Shown one piece after another: positions 18,868-26,792 of a stretch of DNA of 64,000 nucleotides. The translations under genes were made by a program, and so were the position numbers. The stretch is from Streptomyces hyderabadensis (lineage in GTDB: Bacteria; Actinomycetota; Actinomycetes; Streptomycetales; Streptomycetaceae), in assembly GCF_020404845.1 (NCBI RefSeq), contig NZ_JAIOJZ010000003.1:124001-188000 (forward strand). The letters are read 5' to 3'. Under the pieces are notes generated by a model. The model saw only the letters and a program-made list of their open reading frames with translations. It was not told the origin of the DNA and did not search any database. Position 1 is the first letter of the stretch, and every line of letters starts with the position of its first letter.

Positions 18868-19593
18868 ATGGCAGATGACACCGCATACGGCGCCATCGGC
18901 GACCAGGACCTCCTCGCCCGCCATGTCGAGGGTGACCCCGATGCCTTCGGTGAGCTGGTGCGGCGTCACCGCGACCGGCTCTGGGCGGTGGCACTGCGGA
19001 CCCTGGGGGACCGCGAGGAGGCCGCCGACGCCGTCCAGGACGCGCTCGTCTCCGCCTACCGGGCCGCCCACACCTTCCGCGGTCAGGCAGCCGTCACGAC
19101 CTGGCTGCACCGGATCACGGTGAACGCCTGTCTGGACCGTGCCCGCAAGGCCGCATCCCGGAAGACCGCGCCCGTCGACGACACCGAGCGCCTGGAGCAG
19201 CTCCTGGAGCCGCACGAGTCGGCCTCCGCCCCCGCCGAGCGCAACGATCTGCACCGCCAGCTGCTGGAGGCCCTGAGCACCCTGCCGCCCGACCAGCGGG
19301 CCGCTCTCGTCCTCGTCGACATGCAGGGATACCCCGTCGCGGAGGCCGCCCGGATCCTCGACGTACCGGCCGGAACGATCAAGAGCCGGTGCGCCCGGGG
19401 CAGAGCCAGGCTCCTGCCGCTGATCACCCACCTGCGACCGGACGGCAGCGGCGAGGACAGGAAGCCCGACGCGGAACGGAACCGGACGCAGGGGGCGTCC
19501 GTCCCACCCGCAGCGGGACCGTCGGAGACAAAGCCGTCGGAAGCAGGCCCGAGCGATTCGACCGCAGTGAAGGGCGGAGGTGGACGAGCGTGA
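18868..19593 (+). CDS. sigM: ECF RNA polymerase sigma factor, SigM-like
   Basis: 241 residues. Sigma region 2 lies at about 20-95 (DAFGELVRRHRDRLWAVALR, then TWLHRITVNACLDRARK) and region 4 at about 130-185 (LPPDQRAALVLVDMQGYPVAEAARIL, then VPAGTIKSRCARGRARL). About 45 extra disordered residues follow. AGGAGG sits just before the ATG. Its stop overlaps the next gene's start (GTGA), the usual sigma/anti-sigma coupling. The order murJ-pseudokinase-sigma-anti-sigma-trxB-trxA is that around mycobacterial sigM. The name is positional; S. coelicolor has another sigma also called SigM elsewhere. Confidence 0.9.
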   Translation: MADDTAYGAIGDQDLLARHVEGDPDAFGELVRRHRDRLWAVALRTLGDREEAADAVQDALVSAYRAAHTFRGQAAVTTWLHRITVNACLDRARKAASRKTAPVDDTERLEQLLEPHESASAPAERNDLHRQLLEALSTLPPDQRAALVLVDMQGYPVAEAARILDVPAGTIKSRCARGRARLLPLITHLRPDGSGEDRKPDAERNRTQGASVPPAAGPSETKPSEAGPSDSTAVKGGGGRA

Positions 19594-20459
19594 CGTCGTC
19601 GACGACGGACATGGCCGGGCACCCGGACGTCGCGGAGATCGCCGACCTCGCCGAAGGCCTCCTCCCGACCGCACGGACCACTGAAGTACGCCGCCACCTG
19701 GACGGCTGCGCGCTCTGCGCGGACGTCTACGCATCGCTGGAGGAGGTCCGGGGCCTGCTCGCCACCGTGCCTGCCCCGGCCCCCATGCCTGATGATGTGG
19801 CCGCCCGTATCGACGCCGCCCTGGCCGCCGAGCCACCGCCGGGCGCCGCCGACGGCGCGCGTGTTTCACGTGAAACATCGGCACCGGTCGACCGGCCCGC
19901 CGGGCACGCTCGTCCCTCCTCCACCGGTCCCGGCCGCAAGGACCGCCGTCGAGGCGGACGACGCAGGATCGCCGTACTCGGTGCCGTGGCCGCCGCTGCC
20001 GCCATCGGCCTCGGCTCGGTCGTCGTGGCCTCGCTCACCGGAGAGGGCCCCTCCGACCACACCGCCCGCGAGCAGCAGACCGCACTCGCGGACACCTTCT
20101 CCGAGGGCAGGCTCCAGGACAAGGTCACCAACCTCGTCGCGGACGGGGGCGCCCAGAGCGGGTCCCGCACACCGCGCAGCTTCGGCATGGAGTCCGAGAA
20201 CGGTGGCGAGACCGCCGAGAATCACGTCTTCAAGCAGCCGACCGTGCCTGAGTGCATCCGGCAGGGGATCGGCCGCGACGAGGCGGCGATCGCCACGGAG
20301 CCGGGCATCTATCAAGGCAAGGAAGCACTGCTGGTGGTCCTGCCCGACGCCACCCATGACGCCCGGGTCACCGCCTACATCGTCGAGTCGGCGTGTGTGG
20401 ATCAGCCGGGGGTCGGCAAGGCCAAGGTCCTTCTGGTGCACTCCTACGCGCGTTCGTAG
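19590..20459 (+). CDS. Transmembrane zinc-type anti-sigma factor
   Basis: 289 residues. An N-terminal sigma-binding domain contains HLDGCALC, the H-x3-C-x2-C motif of ZAS anti-sigma factors. A linker, one transmembrane helix (IAVLGAVAAAAAIGLGSVVV) and an extracytoplasmic domain with two cysteines (VPECIRQG, ESACVDQ) follow. GTGA overlap and GGAGGTGG support the start at 19590. It should hold the upstream sigma factor at the membrane; the signal is unknown. A complete parS site is read in frame within the linker as Val-Ser-Arg-Glu-Thr. Confidence 0.88.
   Translation: MTSSTTDMAGHPDVAEIADLAEGLLPTARTTEVRRHLDGCALCADVYASLEEVRGLLATVPAPAPMPDDVAARIDAALAAEPPPGAADGARVSRETSAPVDRPAGHARPSSTGPGRKDRRRGGRRRIAVLGAVAAAAAIGLGSVVVASLTGEGPSDHTAREQQTALADTFSEGRLQDKVTNLVADGGAQSGSRTPRSFGMESENGGETAENHVFKQPTVPECIRQGIGRDEAAIATEPGIYQGKEALLVVLPDATHDARVTAYIVESACVDQPGVGKAKVLLVHSYARS
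19863..19876. other. parS site 4, inside the anti-sigma factor gene
   Basis: Exact GTTTCACGTGAAAC in coding sequence, translated V-S-R-E-T in a disordered linker where the constraint on protein sequence should be low. Confidence 0.95.
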
Positions 20460-20520
20460 CGGCCGATCCTGCTCCTCGCCGTGCGGTCCGGCCCTGACGC
20501 CCGTGTGCCCGGACACAGCG

Positions 20521-20546
20521 GGAATGCGCGCCCCGTAGGATCCGTT
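20521..20546 (+). promoter_or_regulatory. SigR-type (thiol oxidative stress) promoter of trxBA
   Basis: GGAAT (preceded by G), 18 bases, then GTT matches the Streptomyces SigR consensus GGAAT-N18-GTT. trxB starts 72 bases further on. The trxBA operon of S. coelicolor is a known SigR target, so this agrees with established regulation. Confidence 0.85.
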
Positions 20547-20617
20547 AGGTGGGGTGAGAGTCCGAGTGCAGCTCCACCCGGCCCTGAAGACGCAGTCCAG
20601 AGACGAGGAATGAAGCC

Positions 20618-21586
20618 GTGAGCGACGTCCGAAACGTGATCATCATCGGCTCCGGGCCCGCCGGCTACACGGCGGCGCTCTACACCGCGCGAGCGTCGCT
20701 GAAGCCGCTGGTGTTCGAGGGTGCCGTCACCGCGGGCGGAGCGCTGATGAACACCACCGAGGTGGAGAACTTCCCCGGCTTCCAGGACGGCATCATGGGC
20801 CCCGAGCTCATGGACAACATGCGCGCCCAGGCGGAGCGCTTCGGTGCCGAGCTGATCCCGGACGATGTCGTGGCCGTCGACCTCAGCGGCGAGATCAAGA
20901 CCGTCACCGACACCGCGGGGACGGTCCACCGGGCCAAGGCCGTCATCGTCACCACCGGCTCCCAGCACCGCAAGCTCGGGCTGCCGAACGAGGACGCTCT
21001 GTCCGGCCGTGGCGTCTCCTGGTGCGCGACCTGCGACGGCTTCTTCTTCAAGGACCAGGACATCGCCGTGATCGGCGGCGGTGACACCGCGATGGAGGAG
21101 GCCACGTTCCTCTCCCGCTTCGCGAAGTCCGTGACGATCGTCCACCGCCGGGACACCCTGCGCGCCTCCAAGGCGATGCAGGAGCGTGCCTTCGCCGACC
21201 CCAAGATCACGTTCGTCTGGGACAGCGAGGTCGCCGAGGTTCAGGGCGAGCAGAAGCTGACGGGCCTGAAGCTGCGCAACGTCAAGACCGGCGAACTCTC
21301 CGATCTCCCGGTGACCGGCCTGTTCATCGCGATCGGCCACGACCCGCGCACCGAGCTCTTCAAGGGTCAGCTCGACCTGGACCCGGAGGGCTACCTGAAG
21401 GTCGAGGCGCCCTCGACCCGCACCAACCTGACGGGTGTCTTCGGAGCCGGTGACGTGGTCGACCACACGTACCGACAGGCGATCACCGCCGCCGGCACCG
21501 GCTGCTCCGCCGCTCTGGACGCCGAGCGCTTCCTCGCCGCCCTGAGCGACGAGGACAAGGCGGAGCCCGAGAAGACCGCCGTCTGA
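20618..21586 (+). CDS. trxB: Thioredoxin reductase
   Basis: 322 residues, the usual low-Mr size. The FAD motif is [16 protein letters not shown], the redox pair WCATC (Cys136 and Cys139), and the NADPH motif [12 protein letters not shown]-terminal FAD-contact segment reads [16 protein letters not shown]. It reduces thioredoxin with NADPH in the cytoplasm. trxA follows 39 bases downstream, so they form one operon behind the SigR-type promoter. The GTG start is preceded by an AGACGAGGAA site. Confidence 0.97.
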   Translation: MSDVRNVIIIGSGPAGYTAALYTARASLKPLVFEGAVTAGGALMNTTEVENFPGFQDGIMGPELMDNMRAQAERFGAELIPDDVVAVDLSGEIKTVTDTAGTVHRAKAVIVTTGSQHRKLGLPNEDALSGRGVSWCATCDGFFFKDQDIAVIGGGDTAMEEATFLSRFAKSVTIVHRRDTLRASKAMQERAFADPKITFVWDSEVAEVQGEQKLTGLKLRNVKTGELSDLPVTGLFIAIGHDPRTELFKGQLDLDPEGYLKVEAPSTRTNLTGVFGAGDVVDHTYRQAITAAGTGCSAALDAERFLAALSDEDKAEPEKTAV

Positions 21587-21625
21587 CCACCCCATCCCTC
21601 GCAACAACCACTTAAGGAGCCCGCC

Positions 21626-21958
21626 GTGGCCGGCACCCTGAAGCATGTGACCGACGACTCCTTCGAGCAGGACGTCCTCAAGAACGACAAGCCCGTCCTG
21701 GTGGACTTCTGGGCCGCCTGGTGCGGTCCGTGCCGCCAGATCGCGCCGTCCCTCGAAGCGATCGCCGCCGAGTACGGCGACAAGATCGAGATCGTCAAGC
21801 TGAACATCGACGAGAACCCGGGTACGGCCGCCAAGTACGGCGTCATGTCCATCCCGACCCTGAACGTCTACCAGGGTGGCGAGGTCGCCAAGACCATCGT
21901 CGGTGCGAAGCCGAAGGCCGCGATCGTCCGCGACCTCGAGGACTTCATCGCCGACTGA
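21626..21958 (+). CDS. trxA: Thioredoxin
   Basis: 110 residues with the active site WCGPC (Cys33 and Cys36), the buried Asp region VLVDFWA and the cis-proline loop SIPTL. It is the general disulfide reductant, recycled by TrxB encoded immediately upstream. AAGGAG precedes the GTG. A parS site and then a strong hairpin end the operon. Confidence 0.97.
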   Translation: MAGTLKHVTDDSFEQDVLKNDKPVLVDFWAAWCGPCRQIAPSLEAIAAEYGDKIEIVKLNIDENPGTAAKYGVMSIPTLNVYQGGEVAKTIVGAKPKAAIVRDLEDFIAD

Positions 21959-21974
21959 CGATCGTCTGACTGAC

Positions 21975-21988
21975 GTTTCACGTGAAAC
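21975..21988. other. parS site 5
   Basis: Exact GTTTCACGTGAAAC, 16 bases after the trxA stop and directly before the shared terminator. Confidence 0.95.
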
Positions 21989-21989
21989 A

Positions 21990-22023
21990 CGAATGGGCCG
22001 ACCCCAACGGGTCGGCCCATTCG
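21990..22023. terminator. Bidirectional terminator between trxA and the GNAT gene
   Basis: A 15-bp perfect stem (CGAATGGGCCGACCC and its complement) with loop CAAC, between convergent genes. Confidence 0.85.
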
Positions 22024-22049
22024 GCTGACTGCCCTCTCCGGTGCCGCCG

Positions 22050-22667
22050 CTACAGCGGACGCAACGCCGGTTCCTTCTGAACGGCACCGAGCAGGCGGTC
22101 CAGCGCCATCTCCACGTCTTCCTTCCAGGACAGCGTGGACCTCAGATCCAGCCGCAGTCGCGGATGCCGGGCATGCGGCCGGACCGTCTTGAACCCCACT
22201 GCCAGCAGATGATCGGCCGGCAGGACACAGGCGGGTTCCTTCCAGCGGGTGTCCCCGAACGCCTCGATCGCCTTGAAGCCGCGGCGCAGCAGATCCTTGG
22301 CGACCGTCTGGACCATCACCCGGCCCAGCCCCTGCCCCTGGTATCCCGGCACCACGAACGCGGTCATCAGCTGGACCGCATCGGAGGAGACCGGGCTGGT
22401 GGGGAAAGCCGCCGAGCGCGGGACATACGCGGGCGGCGCGTAGAGGACGAAGCCCGCCGGCACGTCGTCGACGTAGACCACCCGGCCGCACGACCCCCAG
22501 TCCAGCAGAACGGCGGAGATCCAGGACTCCTTCTCCAGGGCGGGAGTGCCTGCCTTTACCGCGGCCTCGCCACTGACGGGGTCCAGCTCCCAGAAGACGC
22601 ACGAGCGACAGCGCTGGGGAAGATCCTGAAGGTTGTCCAGCGTGAGCGGTACGAGCCGGCGCCCCAT
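22050..22667 (-). CDS. GNAT-family N-acetyltransferase
   Basis: 205 residues. The acetyl-CoA motif A is visible as AFVVPGYQGQGLGRVMVQ, within a fold that starts with a short cysteine-bearing segment (RCRSCVFWELDP). The ATG at 22667 has AGGAAC upstream. It lies between trxBA and parB, convergent with trxA; a gene here is constant in Streptomyces, but its substrate is unknown. Its 5' end is overlapped by a possible small gene in another frame. Confidence 0.82.
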   Translation of the reverse strand: MGRRLVPLTLDNLQDLPQRCRSCVFWELDPVSGEAAVKAGTPALEKESWISAVLLDWGSCGRVVYVDDVPAGFVLYAPPAYVPRSAAFPTSPVSSDAVQLMTAFVVPGYQGQGLGRVMVQTVAKDLLRRGFKAIEAFGDTRWKEPACVLPADHLLAVGFKTVRPHARHPRLRLDLRSTLSWKEDVEMALDRLLGAVQKEPALRPL

Positions 22668-22813
22668 GAAGGCTGTTCCTCGCTTCCATCCCCTGCCGCG
22701 TCGCGGGCGGCTGTCAGAGCGCTCCGTTCCCTGAGCAGGCTGCCGATGAAGCCACCGACCGCGCCCAGCCCCAAGCCCGCGCTCACCAGTTCGGTGCGGC
22801 TCATCGTTCGCAT
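22556..22813 (-). CDS. Possible small glycine-rich membrane protein overlapping the GNAT gene
   Basis: An 85-codon frame starting MRTMSRTELVSAGLGLGAVG, with GGGAGGAAGG a few bases upstream. The first 50 codons lie in the gap before the GNAT gene, read GFIGSLLRERSALTAARDAA, and keep mostly G/C third positions. A hydrophobic Gly-rich stretch could be a short helix. The last third runs inside the GNAT gene in another frame and looks non-coding. It may be a real short protein, a leader, or chance. Confidence 0.35.
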   Translation of the reverse strand: MRTMSRTELVSAGLGLGAVGGFIGSLLRERSALTAARDAAGDGSEEQPSWGAGSYRSRWTTFRIFPSAVARASSGSWTPSVARPR

Positions 22814-22964
22814 GGCCCCTGCCTTCCTCCCAGAGGTACTGCCAGGTGACGACGCCATCTCGATCGCATCGTATCCACGATGCGGTGGCCCCGACACCGA
22901 CGCAAAGCAAAGGGCGGGCCGTGTTCCGGTACGCACCGGAAACGACCCGCCCTTGGGGCAGCCG

Positions 22965-24071
22965 TCAGGACTCGACGTCTCCGTCTCCGTCCTCGTCCTC
23001 CAGGAGGCCCTTCTGCAGGACAGGGCCCTCGCCGGGTGCGAGGCTCCCGAGGATCCGCTCAAGGTCGTCCATGGAGGCGAACTCGACGGTGATCTTGCCT
23101 TTCTTCTGTCCCAGGTCGACCTTCACGCGCGTCTCGAACCGGTCTGAGAGCCGCGTCGCCAGCTCCGAGAGCGCCGGGGACACCAGCGAGCCGGCCCTCG
23201 GGCCCTTGGCTCGCTGCGGCTTCTGCGGCCGGGAGCCCATCAGGGTCACGATCTCCTCGACCGACCGCACCGAGAGCCCCTCGGCCACGATGCGATGCGC
23301 CAGCCGGTCCTGCTCCTCCGGGTCGTCGACGGACAGCAAGGCCCGCGCATGCCCCGCGGAGAGCACGCCTGCGGCCACTCGGTTCTGCACCTTGGGAGAC
23401 AGCTTCAGCAGACGCAGGGTGTTGGACACCTGGGGGCGGGAACGGCCAATGCGGTCCGCCAGCTGGTCATGCGTGCAGTTGAAGTCCTTCAGCAGCTGGT
23501 CGTAGGCGAACGCCTCCTCCAGCGGGTTCAGCTGAGCGCGGTGCAGGTTCTCCAGGAGTGCGTCCAGGAGGAGCTTCTCGTCCTCCGTCGCCCGCACGAT
23601 CGCCGGGATGGCGTCCAGCTGCAGCTCCCGGCAGGCACGGAAGCGGCGCTCGCCCATGATCAGCTCATAGCGCCCGGGCTCCGTCGGCCGCACGACGACC
23701 GGCTGGAGGAGACCGACCTCCCTGATGGAGGTGACCAGCTCGGCCAGTGCGTCGTCGTCGAAGTCCTTGCGCGGCTGCTTCGGATTCGGCGTGATGGCGT
23801 CGAGGGGGACCTCGGCGAAGTGCGCACCCAGGGGCGGCCGGAGCCCCTCCACGCCCTGTGGTGCGGGCGGCTCTTCCGTTTCACGTGAAACATGCGCCAG
23901 CGTGGCCACCTTCGCCGCGGCCACCCCGCGCTCGTTCGGCAGCAGCGGCATCGCCCCGGGGGCCGCGGGAGCCGCGGTTCCCAGAGCCGCCGAGGCGACC
24001 GACTTCTCGGTCGGGGCGTTGGGGATCAGTGCGCCCAGACCACGACCCAACCCCCTCCGTCGCTCACTCAC
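22965..24071 (-). CDS. parB: Chromosome-partitioning protein ParB (CTPase clamp)
   Basis: 368 residues. It opens with the ParA-contacting peptide RRGLGRGLGALIP. A disordered linker precedes the ParB/Srx CTP-binding domain (PNPKQPRKDF, GERRFRAC), the central HTH (THDQLADRIGRSRPQVSNTL) and the C-terminal dimer domain (VDLGQKKGKITVEF). It loads at parS and spreads, organising the origin region for segregation at sporulation. The start overlaps the parA stop (ATGA). A parS site lies in the linker coding region, read as V-S-R-E-T. Confidence 0.97.
   Translation of the reverse strand: MSERRRGLGRGLGALIPNAPTEKSVASAALGTAAPAAPGAMPLLPNERGVAAAKVATLAHVSRETEEPPAPQGVEGLRPPLGAHFAEVPLDAITPNPKQPRKDFDDDALAELVTSIREVGLLQPVVVRPTEPGRYELIMGERRFRACRELQLDAIPAIVRATEDEKLLLDALLENLHRAQLNPLEEAFAYDQLLKDFNCTHDQLADRIGRSRPQVSNTLRLLKLSPKVQNRVAAGVLSAGHARALLSVDDPEEQDRLAHRIVAEGLSVRSVEEIVTLMGSRPQKPQRAKGPRAGSLVSPALSELATRLSDRFETRVKVDLGQKKGKITVEFASMDDLERILGSLAPGEGPVLQKGLLEDEDGDGDVES
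23878..23891. other. parS site 6, inside parB
   Basis: Exact GTTTCACGTGAAAC within the disordered N-terminal linker of parB, giving V-S-R-E-T. Confidence 0.95.
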
Positions 24072-25141
24072 TGGATCCCCTCCACCATGCTCGGATCATT
24101 CTGGGCGCCGAGATGAGCGTGGGTCGCGTCGTAGTTGACACCCACGCCCTTCAGCGCGATCTCACGGGCCGCCTCCAGATAGGAGAGGGCTCCACTTGAT
24201 CCTGGATCGTAGGTCAGTACCGTCTGCCCGTAGCTCGGGGCCTCGGAGATACGGACCGAGCGGGGAATGCTCGTCCGCAGCACCTCCTCCCCGAAGTGGC
24301 TGCGCACCTCGTCCGCGACCTGCGATGCGAGCCGCGTCCGTCCGTCGTACATGGTGAGAAGAATCGTCGACACATGCAGCGTGGGGTTGAGATGCCCGCG
24401 CACCAGGTCGACGTTGCGCAGGAGCTGCCCCAGCCCTTCCAGCGCGTAGTACTCGCACTGGATGGGGATCAGCACCTCCTGGCCCGCGACGAGCGCGTTG
24501 ACGGTCAGCAGTCCCAGGGAGGGCGGGCAGTCGATGAGGATGTAGTCCAGCGGCTGCTCATATGCCGTGATCGCCCGCTGGAGACGGCTCTCCCGTGCGA
24601 CCAGCGAGACCAGTTCGATCTCCGCACCGGCGAGATCGATCGTGGCGGGCGCACAGAACAGCCCCTCGACATCCGGGACCGGCTGGACCACTTCCGAGAG
24701 CGGTCGGCTCTCGACCAGCACGTCGTAAATGGAGGGCACGTCGGCGTGGTGGTCGATGCCCAGCGCGGTGGAGGCGTTGCCCTGCGGGTCGAGGTCGACG
24801 ACCAGGACTCTCGCGCCGTGCAGGGCGAGCGACGCGGCAAGGTTGACGGTCGTCGTCGTCTTGCCCACGCCGCCCTTCTGGTTGGCCACGACCATGACCC
24901 GGGTCTGCTCGGGTCGCGGCAGCCCCTCGCCGGCGCGGCCCAGAGCCTCCACCGCGAGTTGGGCAGCGCGACCGATCGGAGTGTCGTCCATCGGAGGCGG
25001 TGTTTCACGTGAAACATCCGCTCCCATCGACTCGGTACGGGGACCGGGGACCGGATCGGTCATCGGTCCCGCGATATTGGCGTCGGACCGCAAGGATTCA
25101 CTCTCCTCGACTTCAGGCTCGCAATGAACAGAGCCTCCCAT
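24068..25141 (-). CDS. parA: Chromosome-partitioning ATPase ParA
   Basis: 357 residues with an N-terminal extension of about 80 disordered residues, then the deviant Walker A KGGVGKTTTTVNLAA, Walker A' VVDLDPQGNAS and Walker B ILIDCPPSLGLLT. It is a nucleoid-binding ATPase that positions ParB-origin complexes. The ATG at 25141 (MGGSVHCEPEVEES) fits the annotated Streptomyces length; the frame stays open to 25315, and the ribosome site is weak, so a longer form is possible. A parS site lies in frame in the extension. Confidence 0.95.
   Translation of the reverse strand: MGGSVHCEPEVEESESLRSDANIAGPMTDPVPGPRTESMGADVSRETPPPMDDTPIGRAAQLAVEALGRAGEGLPRPEQTRVMVVANQKGGVGKTTTTVNLAASLALHGARVLVVDLDPQGNASTALGIDHHADVPSIYDVLVESRPLSEVVQPVPDVEGLFCAPATIDLAGAEIELVSLVARESRLQRAITAYEQPLDYILIDCPPSLGLLTVNALVAGQEVLIPIQCEYYALEGLGQLLRNVDLVRGHLNPTLHVSTILLTMYDGRTRLASQVADEVRSHFGEEVLRTSIPRSVRISEAPSYGQTVLTYDPGSSGALSYLEAAREIALKGVGVNYDATHAHLGAQNDPSMVEGIQ
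25002..25015. other. parS site 7, inside parA
   Basis: Exact GTTTCACGTGAAAC in the disordered extension of parA, again read V-S-R-E-T. Confidence 0.95.
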
Positions 25142-25177
25142 GCCTTCGGGGTCATGAACCAGTGAGGCCTGGTCTTC

Positions 25178-25204
25178 TGTGGAGAAATCCACCTCTGTGG
25201 ACAA
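25178..25204 (-). promoter_or_regulatory. Two DnaA boxes upstream of parA, one perfect
   Basis: On the minus strand, TTGTCCACA (25196-25204) is an exact Streptomyces DnaA box and TTCTCCACA (25178-25186) has one mismatch. Their centres are 18 bp apart, and the nearer one is 36 bp before the chosen parA ATG. Confidence 0.65.
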
Positions 25205-25299
25205 CTCCGTACCCTCTCCGAGCGACCCGAGAGGCTTTCGATCGCGGGGGTCGGCCGCGGCGCGGCCGCGGCTGATGATGCCGTGCAGCAGTGAGCGAC

Positions 25300-25313
25300 G
25301 TTTCACGTGAAAC
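25300..25313. other. parS site 8, upstream of parA
   Basis: Exact GTTTCACGTGAAAC about 160 bases before the parA ATG, in the parAB control region, where ParB binding could feed back on the operon. Confidence 0.95.
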
Positions 25314-25381
25314 ACGATGCAGCGCGCCCCATGCCGAACTGCCGCGACACTCCGGCATGCGCGAGCAGGGCAGCTTGTGTG

Positions 25382-25417
25382 GAGTACGGCGGACCGACAG
25401 AGTACGGCGGACCGGCA
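25382..25417 (+). repeat. 18-bp tandem duplication between parA and rsmG
   Basis: GAGTACGGCGGACCGACA is followed directly by a copy with one changed base (GCA at the end). It lies in the parA upstream region, just past the rsmG stop codon. Confidence 0.8.
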
Positions 25418-25420
25418 GTG

Positions 25421-26140
25421 CTATCCGCGACGCCGACGTGTCCGCCCGGTCCGGGCAGCCTTGGCCCGCTTGGCTGCGAAGCGCACACCACCGGGGCTCT
25501 CACCGACCTCGACCCGCACCACGGTGGACATGGGGTCCACGACACCCTCCCCGACATGAAGGATGGACGTCTCCTCCGCACCGAGTTTGCTCAGCGCCGC
25601 GGTCGCCGCCTTCAGCTCCTCCTCGGCCGTGTCGCCCTTGAGAGCGAGCATCTCGCCGTAGGGGCGCAGCAGCGGAATACCCCAGGTGGCGAGGCGGTCC
25701 AGCGGAGCGACGGCGCGGGCCGTCACCACATGCACCGGCGGCAGCTTGCCCATGACCTCCTCGGCCCGGCCCCGCACAACGGTGACATGGTCCAGGCCCA
25801 GCAGTTCCACGACCTCCGTCAGGAAGTTGGTGCGGCGCAGCAGCGGCTCAAGAAGGGTGATCTTCAGGTCTTCCCGTACCAGCGCCAGCGGGATCCCGGG
25901 CAGGCCGGCTCCCGAGCCGACGTCGCACACCGTCACTCCCTCGGACACGACCTCGGAGAGCACCGCGCAGTTCAGCAGGTGCCGCTCCCAGAGCCGGGGC
26001 ACTTCACGCGGACCGATCAGGCCGCGCTTCACCCCCGCCTCGGCGAGCAGTTCCGCGTAGCGGACCGCGTCCGCGTAGCGATCACCGAACACGTCACGTG
26101 CCTGCTCGGGTACAGGGGGGAGCTCCGCTGCCTCCGACAC
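25421..26140 (-). CDS. rsmG: 16S rRNA (guanine-N7)-methyltransferase RsmG (GidB)
   Basis: 239 residues. The SAM-binding loop is CDVGSGAGLPGIPLALVRED, preceded by REVPRLWERHLLNC, which is characteristic of GidB. It methylates G527 (E. coli numbering) of 16S rRNA; loss gives low-level streptomycin resistance. The last 15 residues are Arg/Lys-rich (TGRTRRRRG). The GTG at 26140 has GGAAGGA at good distance; longer readings extend into a hairpin. It lies downstream of jag but is separated by a terminator. Confidence 0.94.
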   Translation of the reverse strand: MSEAAELPPVPEQARDVFGDRYADAVRYAELLAEAGVKRGLIGPREVPRLWERHLLNCAVLSEVVSEGVTVCDVGSGAGLPGIPLALVREDLKITLLEPLLRRTNFLTEVVELLGLDHVTVVRGRAEEVMGKLPPVHVVTARAVAPLDRLATWGIPLLRPYGEMLALKGDTAEEELKAATAALSKLGAEETSILHVGEGVVDPMSTVVRVEVGESPGGVRFAAKRAKAARTGRTRRRRG

Positions 26141-26160
26141 GGGGACCGTCCTTCCGTACG

Positions 26161-26185
26161 GCACCGGCGCGCCGGGCGCCGGTGC
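26161..26185. promoter_or_regulatory. GC-rich hairpin in the rsmG leader
   Basis: GCACCGGCGC and its complement flank GCCGG, 21 bases before the rsmG start. It may be a leader structure or part of a double terminator. Confidence 0.4.
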
Positions 26186-26218
26186 CAGAACCACCAGAAC
26201 TATCAGGCTGACAAAATT

Positions 26219-26247
26219 CGGCCCCGCCTGCGCAACAGACGGGGCCG
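26219..26247 (-). terminator. Intrinsic terminator after jag
   Basis: A 12-bp stem (CGGCCCCG core, one mismatch) with loop CGCAA. Read leftwards it is followed by AATTTTGT, a U-tract, so it ends the rpmH-to-jag unit. Confidence 0.75.
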
Positions 26248-26264
26248 GAGAACGAGAGAACCGA

Positions 26265-26777
26265 TCAGGCGGGAAGCACGACGACGAAGCGCTCCGGCTC
26301 CTCGCCCTCGGACTCGCTGCGCAGTCCCGCGGCCTTGACCGCGTCGTGCACGACCTTGCGCTCGAAGGGCGTCATCGGCTTCAGCCGCACGGCCTCGCCA
26401 CTGCTCTTGACCTCGGCCGCGGCCTTGGCGCCCAGCTCGGACAGCTCGGCGCGCTTGCCCGCCCGGTAACCCGCGATGTCGAGCATCAGCCGGCTGCGGT
26501 CGCCGGTCTCCCGGTGCACGGCCAGGCGCGTGAGCTCCTGCAGAGCCTCCAGCACCTCACCGTCCCGGCCGACCAGCTTCTGCAGATCACGGCTGCTGCT
26601 GTCGCTGATGATCGAGACGGAGGCGCGGTCGGCCTCGACGTCCATGTCGATGTCGCCGTCGAGGTCGGCGATGTCGAGCAGACCCTCCAGGTAGTCCGCC
26701 GCGATGTCGCCCTCCTGCTCAAGGCGGGTCAGGGTGTCTGCACCCTCGGCAGCGGCGGAGGTGGTGCCTTCCGTCAC
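26265..26777 (-). CDS. jag: Jag/KhpB-type RNA-binding protein (KH and R3H domains)
   Basis: 170 residues. A KH-like domain (about 60-110, KLVGRDGEVLEALQELTRLAV) is followed by an R3H domain (about 115-170, PMTPFERKVVHDAV). There is an acidic N-terminal part. SpoIIIJ-associated proteins of this type bind RNA and are linked to cell-wall elongation control. It lies 15 bases after yidC in the same leftward operon; the GTG start is preceded by AAGGAG. Confidence 0.93.
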   Translation of the reverse strand: MTEGTTSAAAEGADTLTRLEQEGDIAADYLEGLLDIADLDGDIDMDVEADRASVSIISDSSSRDLQKLVGRDGEVLEALQELTRLAVHRETGDRSRLMLDIAGYRAGKRAELSELGAKAAAEVKSSGEAVRLKPMTPFERKVVHDAVKAAGLRSESEGEEPERFVVVLPA

Positions 26778-26792
26778 GGGATGGACTCCTTC

